A DNA stretch of 64,000 nt, taken from contig NZ_JACJQN010000006.1 of NCBI RefSeq assembly GCF_014696675.1, positions 1 to 64,000 on the forward strand, read 5' to 3'. The number at the start of each line of letters is the position of its first letter. Position 1 is the first letter of the stretch. The translations under genes were made by a program, and so were the position numbers. The notes under the pieces were generated by a model, which was not told the DNA's origin, did not search any database, and saw nothing but the letters and a program-made list of their open reading frames with translations. Source of the DNA: Phormidium tenue FACHB-1052. GTDB taxonomy: Bacteria > Cyanobacteriota > Cyanobacteriia > Phormidesmidales > Phormidesmidaceae. Shown here piece after piece: positions 46,001 to 57,319 of this stretch.

Positions 46001-46732
46001 GTCACCAGCACGGCGGTATATACGGGGGCAGACGCCCTGAAAGCTCTGCGATCGCAGCCCTGTGACTGCATCGTGCTTGACCTGGGCCTACCCGATATGA
46101 ACGGCTTTGATCTGCTGGAGCAGATCAAGCATGATCCGGCCCTGGTGCGGCTGCCGATTATTGTCTACACCGGCAAAGACCTGAGTGAGGCCGAGGAAAC
46201 TCAGCTGCGTCGCCTGGCCGAAACCATCATCGTTAAGGATGTGCGATCGCCTGAGCGACTGCTGGATGAAACGGCCCTGTTCTTGCACCGGGTGCAGGCC
46301 AACCTGCCACCAACCCAGCAGCAAATGCTAGAGCGATTGCAGCACAGCGACCCAGCCTTGGCAGGCAAAAAAGTGCTAATCATCGACGATGACGTGCGCA
46401 ACATCTTTGCCCTTACCAGCCTGCTAGAGCAGTACGACATGACCGTAGTATTTGCCGAAAACGGGCGCGAAGGCATCGAAACTCTGCGGGCCAACGCCGA
46501 TGTCGGCCTCGTGCTCATGGACGTGATGATGCCCGAGCTAGACGGGTACGAAACCACCCGACTGATTCGCAAACAGGAGCAGTTTCGATCGCTGCCGATC
46601 ATTGCTCTGACCGCCAAGGCTATGCAGGGCGATCGCGAAAAGTGCATTGAAGCCGGAGCCTCAGACTACATCACTAAGCCCGTCGATACCGAGCAGCTGT
46701 TGACGCTGCTGCGCCTGTGGCTGTACCAGTAG
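43076..46732 (+). CDS. Large hybrid histidine kinase, CHASE3-HAMP-GAF-HisKA-HATPase-REC-REC-REC
   Basis: This 1218-residue membrane kinase has helix 1 at ~11-31, a CHASE3-type extracytoplasmic domain (~35-185, with [21 protein letters not shown]), helix 2 at ~189-207, HAMP (~207-262), GAF (~285-425), a very Gln/Glu-rich coiled coil (~430-530), HisKA with H544 in [10 protein letters not shown], HATPase_c (~645-765), and three receivers (~828-945, ~955-1070, ~1094-1212). CHASE3 domains sense unknown external signals. Chemotaxis-type CheR and CheB genes follow. The coiled coil is the kind seen in kinases fused to or acting with CheB/CheR. Confidence 0.9.
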   Translation: MVNRFKIGTRIGAGFALGLTVLAVLGAVAYRTTTDLIRNAKQEKATYQVLGYLNDLETDIVNAETGQRGYLITGQPRYLEPYEKALTEIADNYEVLRQLSVDDPVLQSRLVTLKPVIDARLSRLREGIRLRDTGGFTAAQNFLLTDTGRQLMEQLRNLIAELEEQERQLLEERAAQSQLAAQRTLDTVSFGVPASFVILTLVGWGLSRNISRPLRNLSDTAEQLAAGNLAVTLPDSADQDETGILTRTFNQMVTNLRETIRANEEQRWLKSNLADLSQQLQGQRSLETLAELMLTYVAPLVDAQQGVLYLLDPTSDPPRLKLLSSYAYQARKHLSNEFKLGEGLVGQCALEKQRIVLTEVPQDYIQIRSGLGSAPPLTIVVLPLMFENAVKGVLELASFHRFDDLQLTFLDEASELAGVMINAIAAYMQTQRLLERSQVLTEELRQQQEELLQSNQLLEERTQSLQESEIELQQQQEELQQSNEELQQLNEELEEKAELLETQKQQVERKNHEIELARQELEDQASQLAQSSRYKSEFLANMSHELRTPLNSLLILAKMLSDNGDGNLTEKQVDYSRTIHSAGVDLLSLINDILDMAKIESGTMEVAIEALAFTAIQFELERTFQPTAASKGLRFEVVVDEGLPTTLATDPRRLQQVLKNLIANAIKFTEQGRVTVDIFPAAEGQVAFAVTDTGIGILPEKQHTVFGAFQQADGTTSRRYGGTGLGLSISLQLAQLLGGTLELQSEPDQGSTFTLYLPLRYVAPSTEEEVLQIRAKGARNLPPQDRRPAAAELAPAAAPCPSEDALPPLPTNLEDDRSRLSPGQQDSAERVLLVIEDDPNFARILLDMARGQGFKVLIALQGQTGLALAQRFVPNAITLDLHLPDMDGLTVLEQLKHSPTTRHIPVHILTVNDEQQQEFQMGAIAHIQKPVAPEILTQTLIDIKQFVERRVRYLLVIEDDPVQAQSIIELIGGGDVTSTAVYTGADALKALRSQPCDCIVLDLGLPDMNGFDLLEQIKHDPALVRLPIIVYTGKDLSEAEETQLRRLAETIIVKDVRSPERLLDETALFLHRVQANLPPTQQQMLERLQHSDPALAGKKVLIIDDDVRNIFALTSLLEQYDMTVVFAENGREGIETLRANADVGLVLMDVMMPELDGYETTRLIRKQEQFRSLPIIALTAKAMQGDREKCIEAGASDYITKPVDTEQLLTLLRLWLYQ

Positions 46733-46890
46733 CCGCGACCAAGATCCTCCCTTTGACGTACCCCCTAAGAGAAAAATTACGTGACAATGGATCAGGCTTT
46801 TAGCCAGCCGAGAAGACTAATTGGGGTTCAGATTGGCGTACGGTTGACAATAGCTGTTGACCAGTGGTTTGAACGGGCTATAGGGTGCTG

Positions 46891-47715
46891 GTGACGATTT
46901 TGAAACCAGACGATTTGGACGTTCATTTACTCATTGAAGGGCTATATCATCGGTATGGCTACGATTTTCGTAACTATGCCCCCGCCTCCCTCAAGCGCCG
47001 CATTCAAAGCTTTCTCAGAACCGAAGGCATCGCCACCGTAGCCGAGTTGCAGGCCCAAGTTTTGACCGATCGCGCCTGTGCCGAGCGGCTGCTGTTGGGG
47101 CTAACGGTCAACACCACAGCCATGTTTCGCGACCCAAGTTTCTACGTGGCCTTCCGACAGCAGGTGGTGCCGCTGTTGCGCACCTATCCCTTTTTACGCA
47201 TTTGGCATGCGGGCTGCTCCACTGGGCAGGAGGTCTACTCGATGGCAATTCTGCTGCAGGAGGAAGGGCTTTACCACCGCTGCCGCATCTATGCCACCGA
47301 TGCCAACGACCGGGTTTTGCAAATTGCTCGGCAGGGCATCTATCCCGCTAAGCAAATGCAGGACTATACTCAGCTGTACTTAAAAGCTGGTGGCCAGCGC
47401 ACCTTTTCAGAATACTATACGGCCAAGTATAGCAATGTGATTTTGCGGCCTGCCCTGCGGGAGCGGGTGGTTTTTGGCGAGCACAATTTGGTCACCGATG
47501 GCTCGTTCAATGAGTTCAATGTGATCCTTTGTCGCAATGTGTTGATCTACTTCAACCCAATCCTGCAAAACCAGGTTCACGGGCTGTTTTATAACAGCCT
47601 GTGCAAGTTTGGCATTCTTGGTTTGGGCAAGCAGGAAACCATTCGGTTTACGAAGTATGAAACGGCCTATGACGATTTAGCAAAAGCTGAAAAGCTGTAT
47701 AGGAGGCGCAATTAG
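46891..47715 (+). CDS. CheR-type protein-glutamate methyltransferase
   Basis: The 274-residue protein has an N-terminal helical CheR domain (~10-75, LIEGLYHRYGYDFRNYA) and a Rossmann methyltransferase domain with the SAM motif WHAGCSTGQEVYSMAI and the later NVILCRNVLIYF. CheR methylates glutamates in receptor coiled coils. Here no receptor lies nearby, and the neighbouring hybrid kinases with long coiled coils are candidate targets; this is inference. GTG 46891 with AGGG 5 bases upstream is used; GTG 46885 is also in frame. Its stop overlaps the cheB start by one base. Confidence 0.9.
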   Translation: MTILKPDDLDVHLLIEGLYHRYGYDFRNYAPASLKRRIQSFLRTEGIATVAELQAQVLTDRACAERLLLGLTVNTTAMFRDPSFYVAFRQQVVPLLRTYPFLRIWHAGCSTGQEVYSMAILLQEEGLYHRCRIYATDANDRVLQIARQGIYPAKQMQDYTQLYLKAGGQRTFSEYYTAKYSNVILRPALRERVVFGEHNLVTDGSFNEFNVILCRNVLIYFNPILQNQVHGLFYNSLCKFGILGLGKQETIRFTKYETAYDDLAKAEKLYRRRN

Positions 47716-48287
47716 TGACCTATGAACTGATTGTCATTGGCACTTCCCTCGGTGGCTTGTCGGCCCTAAAAACTGTGCTTGGCGCTCTTCCCCAAAATTT
47801 TTCTGCGGCGCTAGCTGTTGTGCAACATCGTCACCGTGAGTCTGATCAAGGTTTAGGCAATTTTTTACAACAGTTTACGGTTCTCCCAGTGCATGAAGTT
47901 GAAGATAAAGAACGCATCCAGCCGGGGCACGTTTATCTTGCCCCGGCTGACTATCATTTGCTGGTAGAATATGGGTATTTTTCTCTGTCTGTTGATGAGC
48001 CGGTTTCCTACGCGCGCCCGTCGATTGATGTGCTGCTAGAGTCGGCTGCTGACAGCTATAACGAGCGTGTGATTGGTGTGATTTTGACCGGAGCCAACCA
48101 AGATGGAGTGAAGGGGCTATCAACCCTAAAGGCGCGGGGCGGGGTCGCAATTGTGCAAGACCCAAACACGGCGGAGAGCCCAGTGCTGCCAAGGGCCGCG
48201 ATCGCGGCGATCGCCGTCGATGCCATACTGCCCCTCCCGCAGATTGCTGCGCGCCTAATTCACCTCTGCGCCGCGAGAGGTGAGTGA
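47715..48287 (+). CDS. CheB-type methylesterase, catalytic domain only
   Basis: The 190-residue protein corresponds to the CheB catalytic domain without the N-terminal receiver of classical CheB. Catalytic Ser is S11 in IGTSLGGLSAL, His in VVQHRH, and Asp in LTGANQDGVKGL. It removes methyl groups (or deamidates) on coiled-coil glutamates, opposing CheR. The GTG start overlaps the cheR stop and the next kinase begins in its own stop codon, so all three are translated in a chain. With no receiver, its activity must be controlled by contact or expression. Confidence 0.9.
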   Translation: MTYELIVIGTSLGGLSALKTVLGALPQNFSAALAVVQHRHRESDQGLGNFLQQFTVLPVHEVEDKERIQPGHVYLAPADYHLLVEYGYFSLSVDEPVSYARPSIDVLLESAADSYNERVIGVILTGANQDGVKGLSTLKARGGVAIVQDPNTAESPVLPRAAIAAIAVDAILPLPQIAARLIHLCAARGE

Positions 48288-50359
48288 TGCAAACCGAGTC
48301 AACCGTCAACATTCTTCTCGTCGATGATCAGCCCGAAAACTTGGTGGCCCTAGAGGCTATCTTGGGCGAACTAGGGGCTAATTTAGTCAAATCAACCTCG
48401 GGAGAGGAGGCGCTGCGCTGTCTGCTGCAAGACGATTTTGCGGTGATTTTGCTAGATGTGCAAATGCCTCAGATGGATGGCTTTGAGGTGGCGACGCTCA
48501 TTCGCCACCGCCAGCGATCGCGCGATACCCCAATTATTTTTCTAACCGCCTTTAGCAGCAACGAACAGTTTATGTTTAAGGGCTATGCCCTGGGAGCCGT
48601 AGATTATTTAATCAAGCCAATTGCGCCCAATATTCTGCTGTCAAAGGTGGCCATTTTTATTGACCTATTTAGAAAGACCGAAGCCCTACGACAAAAAACA
48701 GAAATCTTACAGCGACAGGCCACTCAATTAGAAGCGATTAATACTGAGTTGCAAATGAGTGAAGAGCGGTTTCGCCTACTCAGCACCTGTTCGCCGCTGG
48801 GGGTGTTTGTCACCGATACTGAAGGTCGCTGCCTCTACACCAATCCCCGTTATCAATCGATCTGTGGCTCAGCTGGGGCTGTCCCTGAGCAGAGCTGGCT
48901 GGGCTCCGTGCATCCCGACGACTCGGCGATCGCCCAATCGACCTGGCACGCCTTCATGGCCGACGGGCAGGAATATTCCCAGGAGTTTCGGGTGCAGGCA
49001 GGGGATGCTGACTCTCGCTGGGTTTCGGTGCGCTCGGCGCGTCTGGTGTCGGAGCAAAAGCAGTTTCTCGGCTACGTGGGCACCGTTGAAGACATTACCG
49101 AGCGCAAGCAGGCCGAGGCCGCTAACGCCCACGTCATTCGGGAGCAGGCGGCCCGCCAGGAGGCAGAGACCGCCAACCGGATGAAGGACGAGTTTATTGC
49201 GGTGTTGTCCCACGAGCTGCGGACGCCGCTGAATTCAATTTTGGGCTGGTCGCACCTGCTGCGATCGCGCAATTTAGACCCGCAAAAGACGGAGTATGCG
49301 ATCGCCACCATTGAGCGCAACGCCGTTGCCCAAAAACAGCTCATCGAAGACATTCTCGACGTGTCTCAGATTGTGCGGGGCAAGCTCCAGCTCCACTGCC
49401 AGCCGCTGGATCTGGCGGCGATCGCCCAATCGGCATTAGAGACGGTGCGGCCAGCGGCAGAGGCCAAGGCGATCGCCCTGGTGGACAACGTGCAAGACAC
49501 CGTCCGCCTAGAGATTGTGGGAGACGCCCTGCGGTTGCAGCAGGTGATTTGGAACCTGCTCACCAACGCCATCAAATTTACCCCCCAGCAGGGGCGAGTG
49601 GATCTGCATCTCTCAGTGGTGACCGACCTGCCCCAGACCTTAACCCCTCCCCCCGCCGCCTATGAACCAGGCTATGCCCAGTTACGCATCAGCGATACGG
49701 GCATGGGCATTGACGTTAACTTTTTGCCCCACATTTTTGATCGGTTTCGCCAGGCCGATAGCAGCACCACCCGCGCCCAGGGAGGGCTGGGCCTGGGGCT
49801 AGCGATCGTTTACTACCTAGTCGAGCAGCACCAGGGCTACGTCTGGGCCGAAAGCCCTGGCGTCAGCCAGGGCACCACCTTTACCGTGGCCCTGCCGCTG
49901 GTGCCCTCTCCCTTTGACCCGGTGCCTTCCCCCTTTGCCGACCATCAACCCGCCGAGATCGGGCCTCGTGCCCTGGTGAATCTACCGATCTTGATCGTTG
50001 ACGATGACGACGACACCCGCGACTATTTGACGTTTTTGCTAGAGTCCCAGGGGGCGATTGTGACAGCGGCGGCCACGGCGAGGGAAGGTTTTGAGCTGCT
50101 CAGCTCAACCCAGCCAGCGCTGCTGCTGTGCGATATCAGCATGCCCGACATGGATGGCTATACCCTGATGCAAAAAATTAGAACACAGCTGCCCGCACCC
50201 CAGGCTCAGATTCCGGCGATCGCGATTACCGCCCACGCCCGTATTTCTGACCAGGCCCAGGCCCTAGCCACCGGGTTTCAGCACCATCTGCCCAAGCCGG
50301 TAGAGGCAGAAGCGCTCATTCAAACCATTCTTCAGGTGACCGGGGCAATAGCGTCCTAG
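48287..50359 (+). CDS. Hybrid histidine kinase, REC-PAS-HisKA-HATPase-REC
   Basis: This 690-residue cytoplasmic protein has a first receiver (~8-125, LLVDDQPENL, LLDVQMPQMDG), a coiled coil (~125-150), PAS with PAC (~153-275), HisKA with the acceptor His in [16 protein letters not shown], HATPase_c, and a last receiver (~560-685). The same domain order occurs in the kinase at 5065-7077, and the HisKA segments are similar (HELRSPLNPILGW there), so the two are probably paralogs. ATG 48287 shares its A with the cheB stop TGA. Confidence 0.9.
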   Translation: MQTESTVNILLVDDQPENLVALEAILGELGANLVKSTSGEEALRCLLQDDFAVILLDVQMPQMDGFEVATLIRHRQRSRDTPIIFLTAFSSNEQFMFKGYALGAVDYLIKPIAPNILLSKVAIFIDLFRKTEALRQKTEILQRQATQLEAINTELQMSEERFRLLSTCSPLGVFVTDTEGRCLYTNPRYQSICGSAGAVPEQSWLGSVHPDDSAIAQSTWHAFMADGQEYSQEFRVQAGDADSRWVSVRSARLVSEQKQFLGYVGTVEDITERKQAEAANAHVIREQAARQEAETANRMKDEFIAVLSHELRTPLNSILGWSHLLRSRNLDPQKTEYAIATIERNAVAQKQLIEDILDVSQIVRGKLQLHCQPLDLAAIAQSALETVRPAAEAKAIALVDNVQDTVRLEIVGDALRLQQVIWNLLTNAIKFTPQQGRVDLHLSVVTDLPQTLTPPPAAYEPGYAQLRISDTGMGIDVNFLPHIFDRFRQADSSTTRAQGGLGLGLAIVYYLVEQHQGYVWAESPGVSQGTTFTVALPLVPSPFDPVPSPFADHQPAEIGPRALVNLPILIVDDDDDTRDYLTFLLESQGAIVTAAATAREGFELLSSTQPALLLCDISMPDMDGYTLMQKIRTQLPAPQAQIPAIAITAHARISDQAQALATGFQHHLPKPVEAEALIQTILQVTGAIAS

Positions 50360-50417
50360 CTAAATAGCTGAGCCCTTACCCCTTGCCAGAAGGGCTAAAT
50401 CTTGGTACATCTGTGCC

Positions 50418-50939
50418 ATGTCCTCAGGCCGCACTCACGATCGCATTACTCTCTGGGCCTTACCCCTGGTGGTGTTGGCTGCCTTTCGCGTCACCCTCAG
50501 CGGTCAGCTAACCGCAGTTGTCTGTCTAGGGTTTTTGCTGGGCGGCTGGATGCTCGGCCCCGATCTCGACATTCACTCAGTGCAGTACAAACGCTGGGGC
50601 TGGCTCCGGTGGATCTGGCTCCCCTACCGGAACCGCATTCGCCACCGATCGCACTGGTCCCACGGCCCGATCATTGGCACCGTGGTGCGGGTGCTCTATC
50701 TGTCGCTCTGGCTAAGCCTTATTGGGCTGCTGCTTGTTAACCTGCTCAACAGCGCCCAGCGCACCGCCCTGTCCTGGGGAGACCTGCTCGACGGGCTGGG
50801 CTGGGGGTTGGTCACCTACTGGCCCTGGTGGCTGGCCCTGGTGGTGGGGCTAGAACTCGGTGCCCTCAGCCACTACGTTACCGACTGGATATCCTCAGCC
50901 TCCAAGGGCAAGCGACGAACAAAGAAACGGCGACGGTAA
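50418..50939 (+). CDS. DUF2227 family membrane protein (putative metal-binding)
   Basis: The 173-residue protein has about four hydrophobic helices and conserved His/Asp residues: SGRTHDRITLW near the start, PDLDIHSVQYKRWG, HRSHWSHGPIIG and LSHYVTDWISS near the end. These match the DUF2227 family, related to the YdjM-like membrane hydrolases and described as metal-binding. A strongly basic tail ends it (KGKRRTKKRRR). Function unknown; it lies after the signalling island with its own start at 50418. Confidence 0.85.
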   Translation: MSSGRTHDRITLWALPLVVLAAFRVTLSGQLTAVVCLGFLLGGWMLGPDLDIHSVQYKRWGWLRWIWLPYRNRIRHRSHWSHGPIIGTVVRVLYLSLWLSLIGLLLVNLLNSAQRTALSWGDLLDGLGWGLVTYWPWWLALVVGLELGALSHYVTDWISSASKGKRRTKKRRR

Positions 50940-50976
50940 TCGAGGTGAAGTGGGAAGAGAATAGGCGACTAGCTTT

Positions 50977-50994
50977 AAATTTTGAATTTTGAAT
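50977..50994. repeat. TTTTGAA heptamer repeat
   Basis: A short run of AATTTTGAATTTTGAAT lies between the DUF2227 and nadB genes. The same heptamer unit is found at 16371-16395 (inside a gene) and 57691-57736, and a shorter copy near 61951-61963. Confidence 0.55.
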
Positions 50995-51037
50995 GCTTTC
51001 CCTGCACTAAAAACTCAAAACTGATTATCCCCATCCC

Positions 51038-52771
51038 CTACTCCTCCACTGGCGGCGACTTCTCCCAGCGATCGCCCTCCACCACCGTATGCACCTGCCA
51101 TTGGGGGCTGGGTTGGGGGTAGTCTTGGCGAAAGTGGCCACCCCGGCTCTCGGTGCGAAAGGCGGCGCTGTTGAGAATCAGCCAGGCGATGTCGTAGAGG
51201 TTGCCCAGTTCGCCCCAGGCCCGCACCAGCGGCCAGTCGAGGGTGTCGGGTAGGGAGTAGGTCTGGCCGGGCAACAGACGGTGGAGGGCCTGCCAGGGGT
51301 GCTGCTGCCATTCGGTGCGCCACTGGCTGAGGGCCGCGATCGCCCCCTCTAGCCGAGTCTGATCGCGGCTGATGGCCGCAGCATCCCACATCAGCTGGGT
51401 CAGCCGCTCTCGCTGCTGGTGTAGGGCCGCTAGGGCACCCTCCGCGCTGTCTTGGAGCCAGCGCAGGGCTACCTCATCCAGGGCTAAAACTTCTAGTGCT
51501 GAGGCCTGTTTAGCGTCGCCGTCGCTTGTTTGTAGAGGCAGATTTGCCAATTCAGCACCGTAGACCAGGCATTCCAGCAGGGAGTTGCTGGCCAAACGGT
51601 TAGCCCCGTGCACCCCGGTGCTGGCGTTTTCGCCCACGGCATAGAGGCCTGGAATTGTGGTTTGGCTGCTGAGATCTGTCGTGATGCCGCCCATCCAGTA
51701 GTGGGCAGCGGGAGAAACCGGCACGGGGGCGATGAGGGGATCGATGCCCCAGGTGCGGCACACCTGCAAGATGTTGGGAAAGCGATACTGCAAGCGATCG
51801 CGTGGAATTGTTCGCATGTCAAGCCACACGCGGCTGTCGCCGGTCTTTTGCAGGTGGTGAAAAATGGCGCGGCTGACGACGTCACGCGGGGCCAGCTCAC
51901 CGTCAGGATGGTATTCAAAGGCGAAGCGGTAGCCCTGGCGATCGACTAAATGCGCCCCCTCTCCCCGCACCGCTTCACTGATTAAGAAGGGTGGTGCCCC
52001 CGGTTCCGCTAGGGAGGTGGGGTGAAACTGGACAAATTCTAAATCGCGCAGTTGGGCTCCGGCCCGCCAGGCCATGGCCACGCCATCGCCCGTGCTGGCG
52101 GCGGGGTTAGTGGTCTGGGCATAGACCTGGCCGCCGCCGCCCGTAGCCAGCACCGTGGCCTGGGCTGACAGCCACTGAAGCTGATGATTGTGGGCCACCA
52201 GTGCCCCCCGGCAGCGGCCCTCAACCATCCACAGGTCGAGGGCAAAAGCGCTTTCAAACACGGTAATGTTGGGCCGCTGGAGCACGGCCTCGGCCAAAAT
52301 CGAGACGATCGCCCGTCCGGTCGTGTCAGCGGCGTGGAGCACGCGTCGGCGCGAGTGGGCGGCCTCTAAGGTCATAGCTAGCTGGCCTTCGGTGCGATCG
52401 AAGGCGACCCCTAGATCAACTAGGCGCTGGATGCACGGGGCAGCCTTACTGGCCAGATGCTCTACCGCTGGGGCATCGCACAGCCCGGCTCCAGCCACTA
52501 GGGTGTCGGCCACGTGAAGCGAGACGGCATCGTCTACGCCAATAGCGGCGGCAATGCCCCCCTGGGCCCAATCGCTGGCGGAAATTGACAGGGTGTCTTT
52601 GGTCACCAGGCCAATGCGCCACTGGGGCGGAATCGAGAGCGCCGAGTAAAGCCCGGCGGCACCTCCCCCAATCACCAGCACGTCGAAGTCGTAACTGTTG
52701 GGGGGATAGGGTGATGGCGCAAGCGGCGACAAATCAGGCTGGGTCAAAGACGACTCCCAAGAATGATTCAA
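51038..52771 (-). CDS. nadB: L-aspartate oxidase
   Basis: This flavoprotein makes iminoaspartate for NAD synthesis. The 577 residues have the FAD-binding start FDVLVIGGGAAGLYSAL, the SASDWAQGGIAAAIG loop, VLATGGGGQVYAQTTNPAASTGDG, QFHPTSL, and the active-site region SEAVRGEGAHLVDRQG, matching NadB rather than succinate dehydrogenase. The first ~28 residues are Pro-rich and probably flexible. The rest is full length. It lies downstream of psbU on the same strand with 106 bases between. Confidence 0.95.
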   Translation of the reverse strand: MNHSWESSLTQPDLSPLAPSPYPPNSYDFDVLVIGGGAAGLYSALSIPPQWRIGLVTKDTLSISASDWAQGGIAAAIGVDDAVSLHVADTLVAGAGLCDAPAVEHLASKAAPCIQRLVDLGVAFDRTEGQLAMTLEAAHSRRRVLHAADTTGRAIVSILAEAVLQRPNITVFESAFALDLWMVEGRCRGALVAHNHQLQWLSAQATVLATGGGGQVYAQTTNPAASTGDGVAMAWRAGAQLRDLEFVQFHPTSLAEPGAPPFLISEAVRGEGAHLVDRQGYRFAFEYHPDGELAPRDVVSRAIFHHLQKTGDSRVWLDMRTIPRDRLQYRFPNILQVCRTWGIDPLIAPVPVSPAAHYWMGGITTDLSSQTTIPGLYAVGENASTGVHGANRLASNSLLECLVYGAELANLPLQTSDGDAKQASALEVLALDEVALRWLQDSAEGALAALHQQRERLTQLMWDAAAISRDQTRLEGAIAALSQWRTEWQQHPWQALHRLLPGQTYSLPDTLDWPLVRAWGELGNLYDIAWLILNSAAFRTESRGGHFRQDYPQPSPQWQVHTVVEGDRWEKSPPVEE

Positions 52772-52877
52772 ACAGTAGGGTGCTAAAAACCCTGGCTAAT
52801 CAGCGTTGACCTTGGGCCAACCTGACCAACCAGGGCTACTAAGAACGGTTAAACCGAACAGTGGGATGGCCCACTGT

Positions 52878-53306
52878 CTACTTGTAAACGCCGTTGTTAA
52901 AGCGATCGCCGCCTTCCACAAACGCGGAGTCGGGCACAGTAACGGTGAAGTTATCCAGGTTCTTGCGCAGAATCTCAAGCTGCGGCTCGCTTAGACCCGG
53001 CAGATCGAGAACGTCATCAACGCTCTCGTAGGGAGCATTGAGCAGAATCTTGCGCGCCAGGGTGGGGTACAGTCCAGGAAACTTTCTAAAGCCCTGTACG
53101 TTGGCGTTGTTGAGGTCCAATTTAGCCCCGTACTCTGTCTTAAGCTTGGCGTCTACCGCATTCTGCGGCGATTCTGCCAGCCAGGCCGTGGCCTCAAAGG
53201 GGGCGCTCAGAAGGTCTGCCCCAGAGATGGGCTGCGCTACAGCGGGGCTGCTTACCCAACCAAACAGCACTGCCAGCGCAACGAGTAGGCCAACCAGTTG
53301 TTTCAT
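52878..53306 (-). CDS. psbU: Photosystem II extrinsic protein PsbU (12 kDa)
   Basis: This lumenal subunit stabilises the oxygen-evolving complex. The 142 residues start with a signal peptide ([18 protein letters not shown]), and the mature part has [46 protein letters not shown], the helix-hairpin-helix region typical of PsbU. The gene is complete and seems to stand alone before nadB. Confidence 0.96.
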   Translation of the reverse strand: MKQLVGLLVALAVLFGWVSSPAVAQPISGADLLSAPFEATAWLAESPQNAVDAKLKTEYGAKLDLNNANVQGFRKFPGLYPTLARKILLNAPYESVDDVLDLPGLSEPQLEILRKNLDNFTVTVPDSAFVEGGDRFNNGVYK

Positions 53307-53423
53307 TTACCCTAATCCTCTCCTACCAGTGTGAATGTCTATACACAGCATTTCTAAGAGACTACCATTTCCCCGGCCCCTACATACCGAGAAGAAAGCT
53401 ATCGGGGCCGTTTGCCGTTATTT

Positions 53424-53852
53424 TCACAGGGATTCCTGGGGCAGGCGCTCTAGCTCTTCAGCGTAATACTCGCCAATGTCTTGCCCGCGCAGCAAAACTT
53501 GCTCGTAGCGAATTGCGGCCCGCAGGGTGACTTGCTCATCCACCGGCGGCGGCGCGGCGGCGCTGAGCACCCAGATGGAGCCTGAGTCATCCACCAGCTC
53601 GTACAGTCCCTGGCCCACTAGGGGTAGATGGCGGCCTACGGTGCCCTCCAGATAAACCGTATCGCTCTGGCTCTGGCTCGCTTCACCGATGGGGGTGACG
53701 GGGTCAAGCCAGGCGAGGCCGGGCCAGGTGCTGAGGCGATCGCGCAACGAATAGCCCACCCCGGCATCCACACTGGCCCCGCAGCTGGTGACCGCCACTA
53801 GGGCCAAGCCAACCGCTCCATAGTAGGTAAACTGACGCTTTAGATAGTTCAT
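53424..53852 (-). CDS. Lipoprotein of unknown function
   Basis: The 142 residues start with an export signal and lipobox VAVTSC (Cys ~24). The mature part, TVYLEGTVGRHLPLVGQGLYELVDDSGSIWVLSA, alternates hydrophobic residues in a way that suggests a small beta barrel of the OB-fold type, as in periplasmic binding modules. This is only a fold guess. Located upstream of psbU on the same strand, 117 bases apart. Confidence 0.7.
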   Translation of the reverse strand: MNYLKRQFTYYGAVGLALVAVTSCGASVDAGVGYSLRDRLSTWPGLAWLDPVTPIGEASQSQSDTVYLEGTVGRHLPLVGQGLYELVDDSGSIWVLSAAAPPPVDEQVTLRAAIRYEQVLLRGQDIGEYYAEELERLPQESL

Positions 53853-54004
53853 AGCAGCTTTTTCAGGCGCTGAGCGGCGATCGTAGGCGTTTAGAGGATC
53901 AAAATCTGAGACACTGAGAAAGCGTCAAATCCTTGCTCTGGGCAAAGCTTGCCTAGAAAGGCTGACTGCGATCGTTTCCGAGATACAGGTTAGCGCACCC
54001 GGCC

Positions 54005-55853
<1,849 letters not shown>

Positions 55854-55867
55854 GTTTGCCTGCGCCG

Positions 55868-56323
55868 ATGGACAGTTTCAGCGACATCTTCAACAACCAT
55901 GTGCTCGTGGTAGCCTTAATTGCCTGCTTTACAGCCCAGGGGCTCAAGGCTGTCATTGAGCTGGTGCGCCACCGTAAACTCAATCTGCGGGTGATGGTAG
56001 AAACCGGCGGTATGCCCAGCGCCCACTCGGCTCTAGTCACGGCCCTAGCTGGTGGCATTGGCCAAACCCTAGGCTGGGCCAGCCCCATGTTTGCGGCCAC
56101 CGCTGTGTTTTCGGTAATCGTCATGTACGACGCGGCGGGAGTGCGCCAGGCGGCGGGCAAGCAGGCCAAGGTGCTCAACCAAATCATTGACGAACTGTTT
56201 CAAGAAAAGCCCGAAATTAGAGAAGATCGGCTGAAGGAACTGCTGGGCCACACGCCTTTCCAGGTGATTGCCGGGTCGATTTTAGGAGCGATGATCTCTT
56301 GTCTGGCTGCGCCTGCCTACTGA
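55868..56323 (+). CDS. Divergent PAP2/DUF212 membrane protein
   Basis: The 151-residue protein has about four helices and the motifs KAVIELVRHRKLNLRVMVETGGMPSAHSA and VIVMYDAAGVRQAAGKQA, which match the DUF212/YuiD group distantly related to PAP2 acid phosphatases. Close pairing with crtE suggests a role with prenyl diphosphates or lipid phosphates; this is inference. ATG 55868 is chosen; a TTG at 55856 is also possible. A bidirectional terminator follows. Confidence 0.88.
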   Translation: MDSFSDIFNNHVLVVALIACFTAQGLKAVIELVRHRKLNLRVMVETGGMPSAHSALVTALAGGIGQTLGWASPMFAATAVFSVIVMYDAAGVRQAAGKQAKVLNQIIDELFQEKPEIREDRLKELLGHTPFQVIAGSILGAMISCLAAPAY

Positions 56324-56356
56324 GCTAATGCTCTACTGAACTATTGACAAAAAGAT

Positions 56357-56398
56357 AGCCGGTTAGCTGCGACTTCGCTTAGCTACCGGCTGTTTTGT
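56357..56398. terminator. Bidirectional terminator after the DUF212 gene
   Basis: The arms AGCCGGTTAGCT and AGCTACCGGCT pair with one bulge and are followed by GTTTTGTT on the plus strand and preceded by an A run for the leftward strand. It serves crtE-DUF212 and the converging gene that ends at 56429. Confidence 0.85.
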
Positions 56399-56428
56399 TA
56401 AATTCGATTGTCGTTGAAGAGGGAAACT

Positions 56429-57220
56429 CTAGGGGGCGGTAAGAGCCACCGCTGGAGTCAGCATAACTACTTCCTGACTATCAACGATAAAACCGGCGAT
56501 GTTAAGACTGGTGAGCACTGCCAGGGTAGAGGCGGCTCCGGCCACATCGGGGCTGTGGGCAATGAGTAGGTAGGAGCGCTGGCGATGCACCGCTAGGCCT
56601 ACGGCCTGGCCCACCTGACGCTGAATGGCGATCGCCGACTCGGGCTGATACTGATAGTCCACCAGCACCGCAAAGCCTGTACCCAGCGGTTGAGGGGCGT
56701 AGGCGGTCGGCGCTGACTGCGTCGTCGCTGGGGGAGTAGCCGAGGCAGGAGTGCCACTGCTGGGCGGAGTATTGTTGGCGAGGGGAGTCTCACCGTTCGC
56801 AGGCGGAGTTGTGCCACCCGTGGGGGGTGCAGGCTGGGCCGCAGTGGTAGCCGGACGGGCCACAAAGGCCTGGAAGCCCTCTACCTCAGTCATGTACTGG
56901 GCCCAGGCATTGGCATTTTCCAGGTTGGTAAACCCTCCGGCCCGCACGACGGTGTCGTTGAGGTAATCACAAACTAGAACGGTGCTGTTGGAGGGCAGCA
57001 GGTTTTGTACCCGCGTGCGCTCGGCCTCGGTGTTGCTGCGCACCAGCAGCAGATACTCGTTGGCGGACGGGGGCGGGCAGGGCGGAAACTGGGCCTGGGC
57101 CGCAGTCCACAGGCCAGCTAGCGGGGCCAGCAATAGCCCCAGGGCAATGCTTCCCGCTCGGGGCAGTGTTATCCAACCAAGCGATACCTGTGCGCTGCTC
57201 CGTTTCAAACCCTTTACCAT
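56429..57220 (-). CDS. Exported protein with two SPOR-like halves
   Basis: The 263-residue protein has a signal peptide ending near AAQAQ. The N-terminal half (~45-120) starts with NEYLLLVRSNTEAERTRVQNLL and the C-terminal half (~180-260) with GFAVLVDYQYQPESAIAIQRQV. These are two similar compact alpha/beta units joined by a Pro/Thr/Ala-rich linker (~122-172). SPOR-like modules bind cell-wall glycans at sites of division, but a strong SPOR signature is not visible and this is a tentative reading. Next upstream is ycf54 on the same strand. Confidence 0.6.
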   Translation of the reverse strand: MVKGLKRSSAQVSLGWITLPRAGSIALGLLLAPLAGLWTAAQAQFPPCPPPSANEYLLLVRSNTEAERTRVQNLLPSNSTVLVCDYLNDTVVRAGGFTNLENANAWAQYMTEVEGFQAFVARPATTAAQPAPPTGGTTPPANGETPLANNTPPSSGTPASATPPATTQSAPTAYAPQPLGTGFAVLVDYQYQPESAIAIQRQVGQAVGLAVHRQRSYLLIAHSPDVAGAASTLAVLTSLNIAGFIVDSQEVVMLTPAVALTAP

Positions 57221-57319
57221 TGCTCTTTTTACCGCCGTAATCTGCCAGCGATTCTAGCCTAAAGCGGCGATCGCGGGCAGAGATTCTAGGTTTTGATCGC
57301 AATCGCGCCTGCCGTCAGC

